From positions 40,556 through 104,555 of the forward strand of contig JAUXVT010000001.1 in NCBI GenBank assembly GCA_030680405.1: DNA of 64,000 nt, in the 5' to 3' direction. Under the pieces are notes generated by a model, which was given only the letters and a program-made list of their open reading frames with translations, made no database searches and had not been told where the DNA came from. This DNA comes from Thiobacillus sp. (GTDB lineage: Bacteria > Pseudomonadota > Gammaproteobacteria > Burkholderiales > Thiobacillaceae). A program made the translations under genes and the position numbers. This document shows, piece after piece, positions 17,884 through 26,638 of the stretch; positions within the stretch are counted from its first letter, which is position 1, and the number at the start of each line of letters is the position of its first letter.

Positions 17884-19068
17884 ATGAAAATTCTCGCCGT
17901 ATCCTATGACGTACCACATCCTGACCAAAGCTCAGGTGAGCTACGTTTTTGTACGCTTCTCTCGCTCCTGGCTCGCGACCATGAAGTGTCGTTCTACTCG
18001 AACGATCAGCAATCAATTCCGGAACGTGACCATGACCTAGCTTCGGGAAACCTACGGAAACTCGGCATCCGGGTTGAAAGGGGCACTTTCGAACATCTAC
18101 TGCGCAGAGCAGGCTTCGACATCGTAATTTTCGAGTTTTACCACGTAGCGGAACGTTTTCTGGACGCAGTACGGACATGGCAACCGGGTGCGCGGGTTAT
18201 CGTGGATTCAGTGGATGTCCATTTCCATAGGCTGCGCTCCAAGGCGCGATTGACTGGTTTACCTTCTGATCATAACCATGCCGAAACCGTGCGCGACCAC
18301 GAAATGAGCGTTTATGACAAGGCGGATCTTGTATTAACAGTAAGTGAGGAGGACAGCCATATCCTTCGTAAAGAAGGTCTGCAAAGCGACATCGACGTCA
18401 TTCCCAATATCCATGACATGCATCCGCTTATTTCTCACCAATGGTCGGACCGATTGGAACTGATTTTTATCGGAAGTTATAAATGGGCGCCGAACGTCGA
18501 CGCCATGGCTTATTTCTGCCAAGAAGTGCTTCCGCTTGTACGGAAAAGGATTCCCAGCCTCCGATTACGCATCGTGGGCAACGCCCCCACCGAAGAGGTA
18601 AAAGCTCTGGCTTCAGAGGAAGTCGATGTAGTAGGTTTCGTTCCGGAAACGACCACATATTTGTTATCCAGTGACATATCCATCGCACCGCTTCGCTTTG
18701 GCGGAGGGATAAAAGGAAAAATTGGTGAGGCGATGGCCCACGGGCTGCCTGTTGTTACAACCACGATTGGCGCAGAGGGCTTCGGTTTCGAGGTGGGCAA
18801 GGATGTATTGGTGGAAGACACACCCCAAGCCTTCGCTGATGCAATCGAAGCTTTATGGCAAGACAGAGACCTCTATGAGCACGTTCGAAAAAATGGCTGG
18901 AATTACATCAACGACCGTTACTCTGTGCAGGCAGTAGATCGTCTAATAACACCCCTATTCGAACGCTTATCAGCTCGAAGAACAAAACGCCTTTCACCGA
19001 TTAGACGCTTAAAAAATCTAGCTCCGCACTACCTTGAAAAATACGTGTGTTGGAGGTTCAGGGGATAA
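17884..19068 (+). CDS. Family 4 glycosyltransferase
   Basis: 394-residue GT-B fold retaining glycosyltransferase. The N-terminal MKILAVSYDVPHPDQSSGELR segment and central LELIFIGSYKWAPNVDAMAYF open the second Rossmann domain; RFGGGIKGKIGEAMAHGLPV with the following TTTIGAEGF is the nucleotide-sugar site seen in Glyco_trans_1_4 proteins. A/T content is higher than in flanking glycan genes, as for its upstream neighbour. The next gene starts within or directly after its end. Confidence 0.87.
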   Translation: MKILAVSYDVPHPDQSSGELRFCTLLSLLARDHEVSFYSNDQQSIPERDHDLASGNLRKLGIRVERGTFEHLLRRAGFDIVIFEFYHVAERFLDAVRTWQPGARVIVDSVDVHFHRLRSKARLTGLPSDHNHAETVRDHEMSVYDKADLVLTVSEEDSHILRKEGLQSDIDVIPNIHDMHPLISHQWSDRLELIFIGSYKWAPNVDAMAYFCQEVLPLVRKRIPSLRLRIVGNAPTEEVKALASEEVDVVGFVPETTTYLLSSDISIAPLRFGGGIKGKIGEAMAHGLPVVTTTIGAEGFGFEVGKDVLVEDTPQAFADAIEALWQDRDLYEHVRKNGWNYINDRYSVQAVDRLITPLFERLSARRTKRLSPIRRLKNLAPHYLEKYVCWRFRG

Positions 19069-19070
19069 AA

Positions 19071-20174
19071 TTGTTTAACGATTCAGCCAGCACGGCACGA
19101 CTAATTGCCTTTTACCTCCCCCAATTCCACCCCATCCCAGAAAATGACGAATGGTGGGGTAAGGGATTTACCGAATGGCGCAACGTCGCTAAAGCCAAAC
19201 CTCTGTTTCCGGGGCATTACCAGCCGCATTTACCTGCCGATCTGGGTTTCTACGATCTTCGAGTGTCAGAAACTCGCGTAGCACAATCCGCTCTGGCCAA
19301 AGAATACGGCATCGAGGCGTTCTGTTATTGGCACTATTGGTTCAACGGAAAACGGTTACTGGAACGCCCTTTCAACGAAGTTCTGGCGTCTAGGGAACCT
19401 GATTTTCCGTTTTGTCTAGCTTGGGCTAACGAAAGTTGGTCACGCCGTTGGCTGGGTGAAGCGAGGAACCTACTGGCTGAACAGACATATTCCCCTGAAG
19501 ATGATGTGGCACACGCACGCTGGCTTTTGCCTGCCCTGGCCGACCGCCGATGCGTTAAGGTTCATGGACGCCCACTTTTCCTGATTTATCGTCCCCGTCA
19601 CCTTCCAAACCCGCAAAAAACCACAGAGATCATACGAAGTGAGGCACTACGGGCGGGTTTACCTGAGCCTTGGCTGTTGGGTATTGATGCTCATTGTCCT
19701 GGTGTGGATTGCCGTACCCTTGGATTTGACGGCACAGTGAATTTTGCGCCGCAACTAGGGAGACTCCCGCTTGCTTTAGATGACTCTCCCTCCTTCAGTC
19801 GCCTGCTGCAGAATTCACGTTTGGGGGTTTTGAGTCGTGAACTAAAGATTTATGACTATGAAGATGCTTCGCAAAAAATGAATGCGAAACAATCCGATTT
19901 TCCTGTTCAGCCCTGTGTATTCGTCGGCTGGGACAACACACCAAGGCGCGGAAACAAAGGGGTAATCGTGGTCAACAATAGCCCCGAGAAATTTGGGCAG
20001 GCCCTGCGAAGAGCCGCCGATTTAGTCAGGCCCAGGGAACCGGAAGAACGTATCGTCTTCATTAACGCGTGGAATGAGTGGGCCGAGGGGAACCATTTGG
20101 AACCCGACGTAAAGAATGGTCTAGCTTTCCTGGAACAAGTCCGTGATTCATTGGAGTGTAAATCGGACACATGA
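19071..20174 (+). CDS. WbsX-like glycosyltransferase/GH99-like protein (copy 1)
   Basis: 367 residues if the TTG at 19071 is used, which has GGGG 6 bases upstream and follows the preceding stop; a GTG at 19047 is the alternative. The family opens LIAFYLPQFHPIPENDEWWG, KGFTEWRNVAKAKPLFPGHY and LPADLGFYDLR, all present. FINAWNEWAEGNHLEPD near the C-terminus is the conserved WbsX/GH99-like motif. Members occur in O-antigen loci and their chemistry is poorly known; both transferase and endo-acting hydrolase roles are proposed from the fold. It overlaps copy 2 (ATGA). Confidence 0.85.
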   Translation: MFNDSASTARLIAFYLPQFHPIPENDEWWGKGFTEWRNVAKAKPLFPGHYQPHLPADLGFYDLRVSETRVAQSALAKEYGIEAFCYWHYWFNGKRLLERPFNEVLASREPDFPFCLAWANESWSRRWLGEARNLLAEQTYSPEDDVAHARWLLPALADRRCVKVHGRPLFLIYRPRHLPNPQKTTEIIRSEALRAGLPEPWLLGIDAHCPGVDCRTLGFDGTVNFAPQLGRLPLALDDSPSFSRLLQNSRLGVLSRELKIYDYEDASQKMNAKQSDFPVQPCVFVGWDNTPRRGNKGVIVVNNSPEKFGQALRRAADLVRPREPEERIVFINAWNEWAEGNHLEPDVKNGLAFLEQVRDSLECKSDT

Positions 20175-21415
20175 CTCTGCCTACGCATGATTTGCGCGCC
20201 ATCGCTTTTTACCTTCCCCAATACCACCCCGTCCCTGAAAACGACGAGTGGTGGGGCCGCGGCTTTACCGAATGGCGTAACGTCGTCAAAGCCAGACCAC
20301 TTTTCCCCGGTCATTACCAGCCGCATCTACCGGCCGACCTGGGTTTCTACGATCTGCGCCTACCCGAAGTACGCGAGGCACAAGCCGAACTCGCACAACA
20401 ATATGGCATCCATGGTTTTTGTTACTACCACTACTGGTTCAATGGCCGCCACATTCTGGAGCGACCTTTTAATGAAGTGCTGGAGAGCGGCAAGCCGGAC
20501 TTACCTTTTTGCCTGTGCTGGGCCAACGAGAACTGGACGCGCGTGTGGGATGGCGGTGAGAAAAATGTCTTATTGGAACAGAAATACAATCATGAGGACG
20601 ACCTGGCTCACATCGAAAGTCTGATTCCTGCCTTTCAGGACTCACGCTATATACGCGTTAACGGCCGGCCACTGTTTCTGGTCTATCGCACCGAATTGAT
20701 GCCGGATCCCAAGCGCACGGCGGAGATCTGGCGGGAAGCGTGTATCAAAGCCGGCGTTGGGAATATTTATCTGGTGCGGGTAGAAAACTTCGTGGCTGGA
20801 ATTGATCCAGTCTCTATTGGATTCGACGCAGCGGTGGAGTTCGCCCCCGACGGCAGAAATATGGGCAAACAAAAATTCCGCGAGGGATTACCTGGGATGC
20901 TGAGTCGCTGGGGTGTCATCCCACGTGCATTTGTTGAAAACAAGGTCGTAAATTATGGCGCCCTGGCAACAGGCACGATGGGCAGACCCGAGCCCGGCTT
21001 CAAGCGATTCCGCTGCGTGACCCCCATGTGGGACAACAGCGCCAGGCGCAAGAAGGGCGCCCGAATTGTTATCGGCTCAACACCAGCGCTGTACGAGAAA
21101 TGGCTGAAAACGATCGTGGTTAAAACCCAGAGCCAGATGAAGGGCGACGAACGTCTTGTATTCATCAATGCATGGAACGAATGGGCGGAGGGGAACCATC
21201 TGGAACCCGACCTCAAGTGGGGGCGAGGCTACCTGGAAGCCACACGTCGTGCACTTGCCTCCGCCCAAGATGTGCGTGTACCAGCAGCATCTCCCACCTT
21301 ACCGCCCCCTTCCGCCAGGGCAGAGTCTGGACTGCGACGCGCCTTCTGGAAACTTCGCGCCTATCTTGGTTCTCAGCTGGATCTAATCCGCCATATATTC
21401 TGGCGGTGTCCCTAA
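20171..21415 (+). CDS. WbsX-like glycosyltransferase/GH99-like protein (copy 2)
   Basis: 414 residues with the same family landmarks: AIAFYLPQYHPVPENDEWWG, GFCYYHYWFNGRHILERPF, CWANENWTRVWDGG and FINAWNEWAEGNHLEPD. It is translationally coupled to copy 1 through an ATGA overlap and is a tandem paralogue. The C-terminal 60 residues (from about PAASPTLPPP) add a proline-rich linker and a short basic helix not found in copy 1. A third paralogue lies at 25503. Confidence 0.87.
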   Translation: MTLPTHDLRAIAFYLPQYHPVPENDEWWGRGFTEWRNVVKARPLFPGHYQPHLPADLGFYDLRLPEVREAQAELAQQYGIHGFCYYHYWFNGRHILERPFNEVLESGKPDLPFCLCWANENWTRVWDGGEKNVLLEQKYNHEDDLAHIESLIPAFQDSRYIRVNGRPLFLVYRTELMPDPKRTAEIWREACIKAGVGNIYLVRVENFVAGIDPVSIGFDAAVEFAPDGRNMGKQKFREGLPGMLSRWGVIPRAFVENKVVNYGALATGTMGRPEPGFKRFRCVTPMWDNSARRKKGARIVIGSTPALYEKWLKTIVVKTQSQMKGDERLVFINAWNEWAEGNHLEPDLKWGRGYLEATRRALASAQDVRVPAASPTLPPPSARAESGLRRAFWKLRAYLGSQLDLIRHIFWRCP

Positions 21416-21460
21416 TATGTCACCAGCCAAAACCAGCTCCAAGGACCCATTCTCCAGAAA

Positions 21461-22516
21461 ATGAGCACATCGCCACTTGTTAGCGTTTGTGTCCCAACCT
21501 ACAACGGGGCACAGTATCTGAGGGTTTGTCTGGACAGCATTCTGAGCCAGACCCTGACAGATTTCGAGGTGCTGATAGTCGATGACTGCTCCACGGATGA
21601 AACCCTCGTTATCGCGACTGAATATGCACAACGCGACAAGCGCATTCGTTTCGTGAAAAACGAGCGCAATCTGGGCCTCGTTGGCAACTGGAACCGCTGC
21701 GTGGAACTCGCCGAGGGGGAGTGGATCAAGTTTGTCTTTCAGGACGATCTCATTGCGCCCCACTGCGTCGAATCGTTAATGCAGGCCGTGCAGCCCGGGG
21801 ATGCCTTCGTGTTTTGCCGCAGGGATTTCCTCTTTGCAGACAATACGCCCGAACCGACCCGGCGCTACTACCGGAGCAAAATGGAGCTGGTGGCAAACCA
21901 TTTTCCGCGCGCCGGCAGGTACACTGCTGAGCAGTTCTGCACGGTGGCCCTGACCCGCGTAGGCGACAATTTTGTGGGCGAACCCACGGCCGTGATGCTG
22001 CACCGGGAACTGTTTGAGCGATTTGGCAACTTCAACCCCCACCTCATCGTGTCTTGCGACGTGGAATACTGGACACGCGTGGGCATCCATGTCGGGTGCG
22101 TGCACGTGCCAGAGTGTCTTGCCACCTTTCGAGTCCACGCCGGTGGAACCAGCGCGGTCAGCCGAGCAAACCGCAAGTACCGCATGCGCGTGCTCGACGA
22201 CCTCTTGATGCTGCACGAAGCGGCGTACGCGCCGCTCTATGCACCTTTGCGCAAGGTGGCGAGTAGGCAACAACCGCCAGTTTCCTTGGCGCGTGCCTTC
22301 CGAAAGAAGGCACGCTGGGCTTATGGTGTCGCAGTTCAGGCAGCGCGTGATCCGGTGCAACCAGATGATAGCCTCATCAGGGAGTGGGACCATGTGGCTG
22401 CCCATTTCGCGAGACTGCGCTCTATTCCTTGGCACTATGGATTCTCCTGCTGGCGGAATAAATGGGCCGGCCAGATCGTGGCTTTGCTTAGGTGCAAGAG
22501 AGAGGGCCGACATTAG
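21461..22516 (+). CDS. Family 2 glycosyltransferase
   Basis: 351-residue GT-A transferase. LVSVCVPTYNGAQYLRVCLD and VLIVDDCSTDETL are the nucleotide-binding strands, FVFQDDLIAP carries the DxD-equivalent and RVHAGGTSAVS sits in the acceptor region. The last 100 residues are an Arg-rich helical tail without a membrane segment. Codirectional with the WbsX tandem (45-base gap) and followed by a glycosyltransferase fragment. Confidence 0.88.
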   Translation: MSTSPLVSVCVPTYNGAQYLRVCLDSILSQTLTDFEVLIVDDCSTDETLVIATEYAQRDKRIRFVKNERNLGLVGNWNRCVELAEGEWIKFVFQDDLIAPHCVESLMQAVQPGDAFVFCRRDFLFADNTPEPTRRYYRSKMELVANHFPRAGRYTAEQFCTVALTRVGDNFVGEPTAVMLHRELFERFGNFNPHLIVSCDVEYWTRVGIHVGCVHVPECLATFRVHAGGTSAVSRANRKYRMRVLDDLLMLHEAAYAPLYAPLRKVASRQQPPVSLARAFRKKARWAYGVAVQAARDPVQPDDSLIREWDHVAAHFARLRSIPWHYGFSCWRNKWAGQIVALLRCKREGRH

Positions 22517-22534
22517 ACCTCATCAGGTCGCGCC

Positions 22535-22837
22535 ATGCGCGACATGCAACACAAGGCCTTAACCGTGAGCGCCATGACATGCGCTTGCATTGTCATTGGT
22601 TATCACGGCTGGGGCGGCAAGGCATTCTTCAAGGAAGAATTCTCGTTCCCGGTGGCGGACGGCGACATTTTCGGCTTCCTGCGACGGGTCGAGGAGGTGA
22701 TCCGTGCCTATAGCGCGGATGAGAACTACTTGCTGGAGCAGCGTCTCAGGGCCTCGCAGTTCATTACGGAAGAATATTCGCCGGAGCGGGAAGAGCGTGA
22801 GTTGGTACAAGCATGGAAGCATATCCTGCAGGGATGA
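22535..22837 (+). pseudogene. C-terminal fragment of a glycosyltransferase
   Basis: About 100 codons. CIVIGYHGWGGKAFFKEEFS through FPVADGDIFGFLRRVEEV and FITEEYSPEREERELVQAW matches the last quarter of a GT-B type transferase, in which a change-of-hands glycine loop is followed by a C-terminal helix. The N-terminal domains are absent and no convincing ribosome site is seen. It is read as a remnant left by gene replacement upstream of the sulfotransferase-fusion gene. Confidence 0.6.
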
Positions 22838-22907
22838 GAAGATTGGGGTTCGCGCCTGACGGCACGAACAACACCAGAACAACAATTACCGGAATTTGGA
22901 GCATCTA

Positions 22908-24203
22908 ATGGGAGCGGACAATTCGAAAATTTTCGGCATCGGCCTATCCAAGACCGGAACGACGAGTCTGGCACACGCGCTCGAAATATTGGGCTACAAA
23001 ACCAAGGACTATCCGGGGATCGAAAACTACCGCGCCGGGGATCTTTCTTGTGTCGATCTGCAGGTGGTCGACACTTATGACGCGCTCACGGATACGCCCA
23101 TCCCCAGTTTCTATCGCGAACTCGATGCACGGTATCCGAACTCCAAGTTCATCCTGACGGTCAGGGATAAAGCAGGTTGGCTGAAGTCCTGCAAGAAACA
23201 GTTCACGGAACGTCTCGCGGAAAAGCAGACCGAGGCCCATAACCAGCTCTTCAAGGACCTGTATGGCTGCACGGTGTTCGACGAGCAGAAATTCCTGAGT
23301 GGCTATGAAAAGTTCGTCAGCGGTGCCCTAGAGTATTTTAGGGACCGGCCGCACAATCTGCTGGTGATCAATGTTACCGCTGGCGAAGGCTGGGAGAAGC
23401 TGTGCCCTTTCCTCGGCCAGGCTGTGCCCGATATCCCTTTTCCGAAGGCCAACGTCACCCAGATCACCTGGATGAATATCGAAGACATTGTTGCGGTGGC
23501 CAAGCGGGCGGGACAAGCGACCTTGCAAACCTACCGGCAGGGGCAGGCAACGGGGGCGATGGGAAAGGCGCTGTATGCGCTGCGCGGCGGGAACGCAGCC
23601 GCGTTGCAAAGAGCCACCCGGGCTGCCCACAAAGTAGTCGTGGATGGCTTGAAGAAGTTAAATGCCCAGATTCCTGTTCTCTCACGCGATGGTGACGCAG
23701 TTCCTTACTCCGAGCGAGCAAAGTGGAATCACCTGTGGCTGGTTGACCCGCTCGACGGGGCAGGAGGATTTCTCGGAGCAGATGGGTCGTTTACCGTCAA
23801 TATCGCGCTCGTTCAGGACGGCGCCCCGATCTACGGGGTGGTCTATGCGCCCGTCACGGACACCGTCTATTACGCGAGAATAGGCAAAGGCGCTTTCAAG
23901 ATGGAAGGCGCGACGGAGCCAAAGCGACTGGATGTGCGTGAAAACTCGGGGCCGAAAACGGCCATGGTCTCGGCGCAAAAAAAACAGGGGCCAACGCCGG
24001 CCAGCCGTGCCCTGACCATGTGTCTGGTAGCGGAAGGCCAGGCCGACACCTGTACTTTTGACGATCCCTGCCCGGAATGGAAAACCGCTGCGGCTCAACT
24101 CATTGTGAGCGCAAGCGGCAAGCGGGTATATGACTGCAAGTCAAAGCAAGGGCTGACTTACAACAAGGAGGGCTTGGTGAGTGAGTGCTTTATTGTGGAG
24201 TGA
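22908..24203 (+). CDS. Sulfotransferase fused to a degenerate CysQ-like (PAP phosphatase) domain
   Basis: 431 residues from ATG 22908 (GGAG 7 bases upstream). Residues 1-185 are a sulfotransferase: GLSKTGTTS at 12-20 is the 5'-phosphosulfate loop, and FILTVRDKAGWLKS at 81-94 holds the 3'-phosphate Arg86/Ser94. Residues about 188-431 align along their length with CysQ 3'(2'),5'-bisphosphate nucleotidases: IPVLS then WLVDPLDG (277-284), FTVNIALVQDG, GVVYAPV and MCLVAEGQAD. The metal sites are altered: the usual SEED reads SRDG (259-262), the DPLDGT Thr is Ala285, and the WDTAAG Asp is Lys392. The Asp pair of DPLDG is kept. PAP is the sulfotransferase by-product, so the domain may sense or weakly remove it (inference). 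Confidence 0.85.
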   Translation: MGADNSKIFGIGLSKTGTTSLAHALEILGYKTKDYPGIENYRAGDLSCVDLQVVDTYDALTDTPIPSFYRELDARYPNSKFILTVRDKAGWLKSCKKQFTERLAEKQTEAHNQLFKDLYGCTVFDEQKFLSGYEKFVSGALEYFRDRPHNLLVINVTAGEGWEKLCPFLGQAVPDIPFPKANVTQITWMNIEDIVAVAKRAGQATLQTYRQGQATGAMGKALYALRGGNAAALQRATRAAHKVVVDGLKKLNAQIPVLSRDGDAVPYSERAKWNHLWLVDPLDGAGGFLGADGSFTVNIALVQDGAPIYGVVYAPVTDTVYYARIGKGAFKMEGATEPKRLDVRENSGPKTAMVSAQKKQGPTPASRALTMCLVAEGQADTCTFDDPCPEWKTAAAQLIVSASGKRVYDCKSKQGLTYNKEGLVSECFIVE

Positions 24204-24304
24204 GCGTCAAACGCCACGTCCCGGTACCGATGACCCGGCGTCGTCAATAAGTACGGGGCTGACCGTTCGGCCTTGCCATCCTTGTTAACCGTCAACAGGC
24301 CAAG

Positions 24305-25429
24305 ATGACGAATCCCAAATTTCTATTCGCCAAGTTCTCGGAAAAGGACATCCTGCTGGAGCAGGGACGTCTGTTGTATTCCTTGCTGAGCGCCTTCTCC
24401 ACCACGGGCTATCGCATTAGCCTGTTCAACAACCTGGCGCCGGACAGCCTGGAGAAATACGGCAAGCTGGTTTTCTCGCTAGAAGGGCTGACACTGGCAG
24501 ACAGTCCTCCCACCAATCCGGAAAACTGGATTTATCTCTACGACAAGGAAGACAAGACGCTCGGTAAATACGAATGGCGTAAGAAGATCGAGGTGCGGGA
24601 TGACTTGTTTTCGTCTTACTGCCTCAAAAACCCGGTCATCATGCCGTTCCCGGTGCACCCAGTCCATTGCGGGCCCGATCTTGAGCAGCGCTTGCAGCAA
24701 TGCAGGGCCAGCGAAAAAAAGATCCGGGTTTTCTTTTCGGGCGATACCAAGAACTATGGGCGGAATCGCATCCGCTATCCGCAGGCAAAGCTCCCGCGCC
24801 TGGATGTCATCAACACCGTTCTGGAGCGCATGGGCGACGACGCGATCCTGGTGAAAGACCTCTCCACGCTCAGTGAACTGCATGGTTCCGTTTATACCAA
24901 CAAGTGCGTGATCGTGGACACCAGCAAGATATGGATCGACGATCGCGAATGGTTGCGCAATCTGGCCAAGGCCGATTTTTTTCTGGGTCCGCCCGGGATC
25001 GTGATGCCGATGTGTCACAACATCGTTGAGGCCATGGCCGTGGGGACCATCCCGATCACCAACTACCCTGAATGGTTCGAACCGAAACTCAGCCACATGG
25101 AAAACTGCATTGCCTTCGACGATAAGGACGACCTGATCGACAAGATCCGATCCGCTCTGGAGATGGGCACAGATCAGATCGCCAAAATGCGGGCGAATGC
25201 GATGGGCCATTATGAAACCCATTTGAGATCCAGCGCATTCACGCGTGGACTCGAGTCGCACCCGGACAGGAAAATCGTTGTCCTCATTTATACCGAGGGC
25301 AACGTGGCACGCAATTGGACGAAGCTCAACAAGCGTTCGATACTCATGCGTGGCACGACGCCGGCGGGCGGCAAGGGCTGGCTCGGCCGGGTGTCGGAAT
25401 GTCTGTTTCCCCCGGAGATCGTAGCTTGA
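24305..25429 (+). CDS. Putative glycosyltransferase, exostosin-like C-terminal region
   Basis: 374-residue cytosolic protein with no membrane segment. The segment ADFFLGPPGIVMPMCHNIVE followed by AMAVGTIPITNYPEWFEPKL resembles the donor-binding half of exostosin-like GT-B enzymes, and KKIRVFFSGDTKNYGRNRIR looks like the opening strand of that domain. The N-terminal third is not recognised. The role is inferred from these motifs and the position between a sulfotransferase and a WbsX gene. A firm family cannot be given. Confidence 0.6.
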   Translation: MTNPKFLFAKFSEKDILLEQGRLLYSLLSAFSTTGYRISLFNNLAPDSLEKYGKLVFSLEGLTLADSPPTNPENWIYLYDKEDKTLGKYEWRKKIEVRDDLFSSYCLKNPVIMPFPVHPVHCGPDLEQRLQQCRASEKKIRVFFSGDTKNYGRNRIRYPQAKLPRLDVINTVLERMGDDAILVKDLSTLSELHGSVYTNKCVIVDTSKIWIDDREWLRNLAKADFFLGPPGIVMPMCHNIVEAMAVGTIPITNYPEWFEPKLSHMENCIAFDDKDDLIDKIRSALEMGTDQIAKMRANAMGHYETHLRSSAFTRGLESHPDRKIVVLIYTEGNVARNWTKLNKRSILMRGTTPAGGKGWLGRVSECLFPPEIVA

Positions 25430-25502
25430 GCCACGGCACCCGATGTCATTGGAGTGACTCTGGACACAGGCACACTGCTTGCTAGACCTACCAAGAATAG
25501 AA

Positions 25503-26603
25503 ATGACTGCTTCTGCAAATAAAATGAACGAGAGCGCGCGCGTCATCGCCTACTACCTGCCTCAATTCCATCCCACCCCGGAAAACGACGCCTGGTGGGG
25601 CAAGGGATTCACGGAGTGGACCAACGTGGCCAAGGCAAAGCCGCTCTACCATGGTCACGACCAACCGCGCATTCCAGCCGACTTGGGATTCTACGATCTG
25701 CGGCTGCCCGAGGCGCGTGCGGCCCAGGCGGAACTGGCGCGGGATTACGGCGTTGAGGGCTTCTGCTATTACCACTACTGGTTCGGCGGACGGCGCATGC
25801 TGGAGCGTCCGTTCAACGAAGTATTGGCCTCGGGCGAGCCCGATTTTCCCTTCTGCCTGTGCTGGGCCAACCATAGCTGGAACAGCATCTGGCAGGGCAC
25901 GCCGGACAGGGTATTGGTTGAGCAGGTGTACCCGGGCATGGCCGATCACGTGGCCCATTTCGATTTTCTGCTCAAGGCCTTCACCGACCCGCGTTACATT
26001 ACCGTGGATGGCAAGCCGCTCTTCCTCGTGTACAAACCCGATGACATCCCGGATGTGCAGCGGGTGACGGACTATTGGCGTGAGCGGGCGCACCAGGCGG
26101 GACTGAACGGCCTCCATCTCGTCGGCGTGTCTCACTTCAACCCAGGCTGGGATCCGCGCACACGTGGTTTCGATGCTTGCATGATGCAGAAGCTGCCGCC
26201 CAAGGACGGGCACATCCCCTGGCAATTCCTGGATGCCAAGGCCCGGAAGTTGCTGAGCCGGGGCCGCAACAATCTCACCATCTATGCGTACGAGGAGATG
26301 CTCGGTTTCCTGCTGCGCAGCAAGAAGACCGAATTCATGGACTATCCTTGCGTGCTGCCCAACTGGGACCACACCCCGCGCACCGGTATAAACGGCCTGG
26401 TGTTCCACGGTTCCACGCCCGAACTGTTCCGCCGCCACCTGCGGGATGCCCTGGCCAAGGTGGCCGACCATCCGCCAGAGCACAAGATTTTGTTTCTCAA
26501 GGCCTGGAACGAATGGGCAGAAGGTAACTATGTCGAGCCCGACCTGCGCTACGGACGCGGCTATCTGGAGGCCATCCGCGACGAAATTGTGGGTGCAGCC
26601 TAG
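25503..26603 (+). CDS. WbsX-like glycosyltransferase/GH99-like protein (copy 3)
   Basis: 366 residues from ATG 25503; the upstream TTG at 25479 is less likely. It shares VIAYYLPQFHPTPENDAWWG, FCYYHYWFGGRRMLERPFNE, CWANHSWNSIWQG and FLKAWNEWAEGNYVEPD with copies 1 and 2 but is more GC-rich and more diverged, so it is unlikely to be a recent duplicate of that tandem. Position between the exostosin-like gene and a GT2 gene suggests a separate linkage in the repeat unit. Confidence 0.87.
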   Translation: MTASANKMNESARVIAYYLPQFHPTPENDAWWGKGFTEWTNVAKAKPLYHGHDQPRIPADLGFYDLRLPEARAAQAELARDYGVEGFCYYHYWFGGRRMLERPFNEVLASGEPDFPFCLCWANHSWNSIWQGTPDRVLVEQVYPGMADHVAHFDFLLKAFTDPRYITVDGKPLFLVYKPDDIPDVQRVTDYWRERAHQAGLNGLHLVGVSHFNPGWDPRTRGFDACMMQKLPPKDGHIPWQFLDAKARKLLSRGRNNLTIYAYEEMLGFLLRSKKTEFMDYPCVLPNWDHTPRTGINGLVFHGSTPELFRRHLRDALAKVADHPPEHKILFLKAWNEWAEGNYVEPDLRYGRGYLEAIRDEIVGAA

Positions 26604-26638
26604 TCTGTAAAATTAACCATGGCTACTACACACCGACC

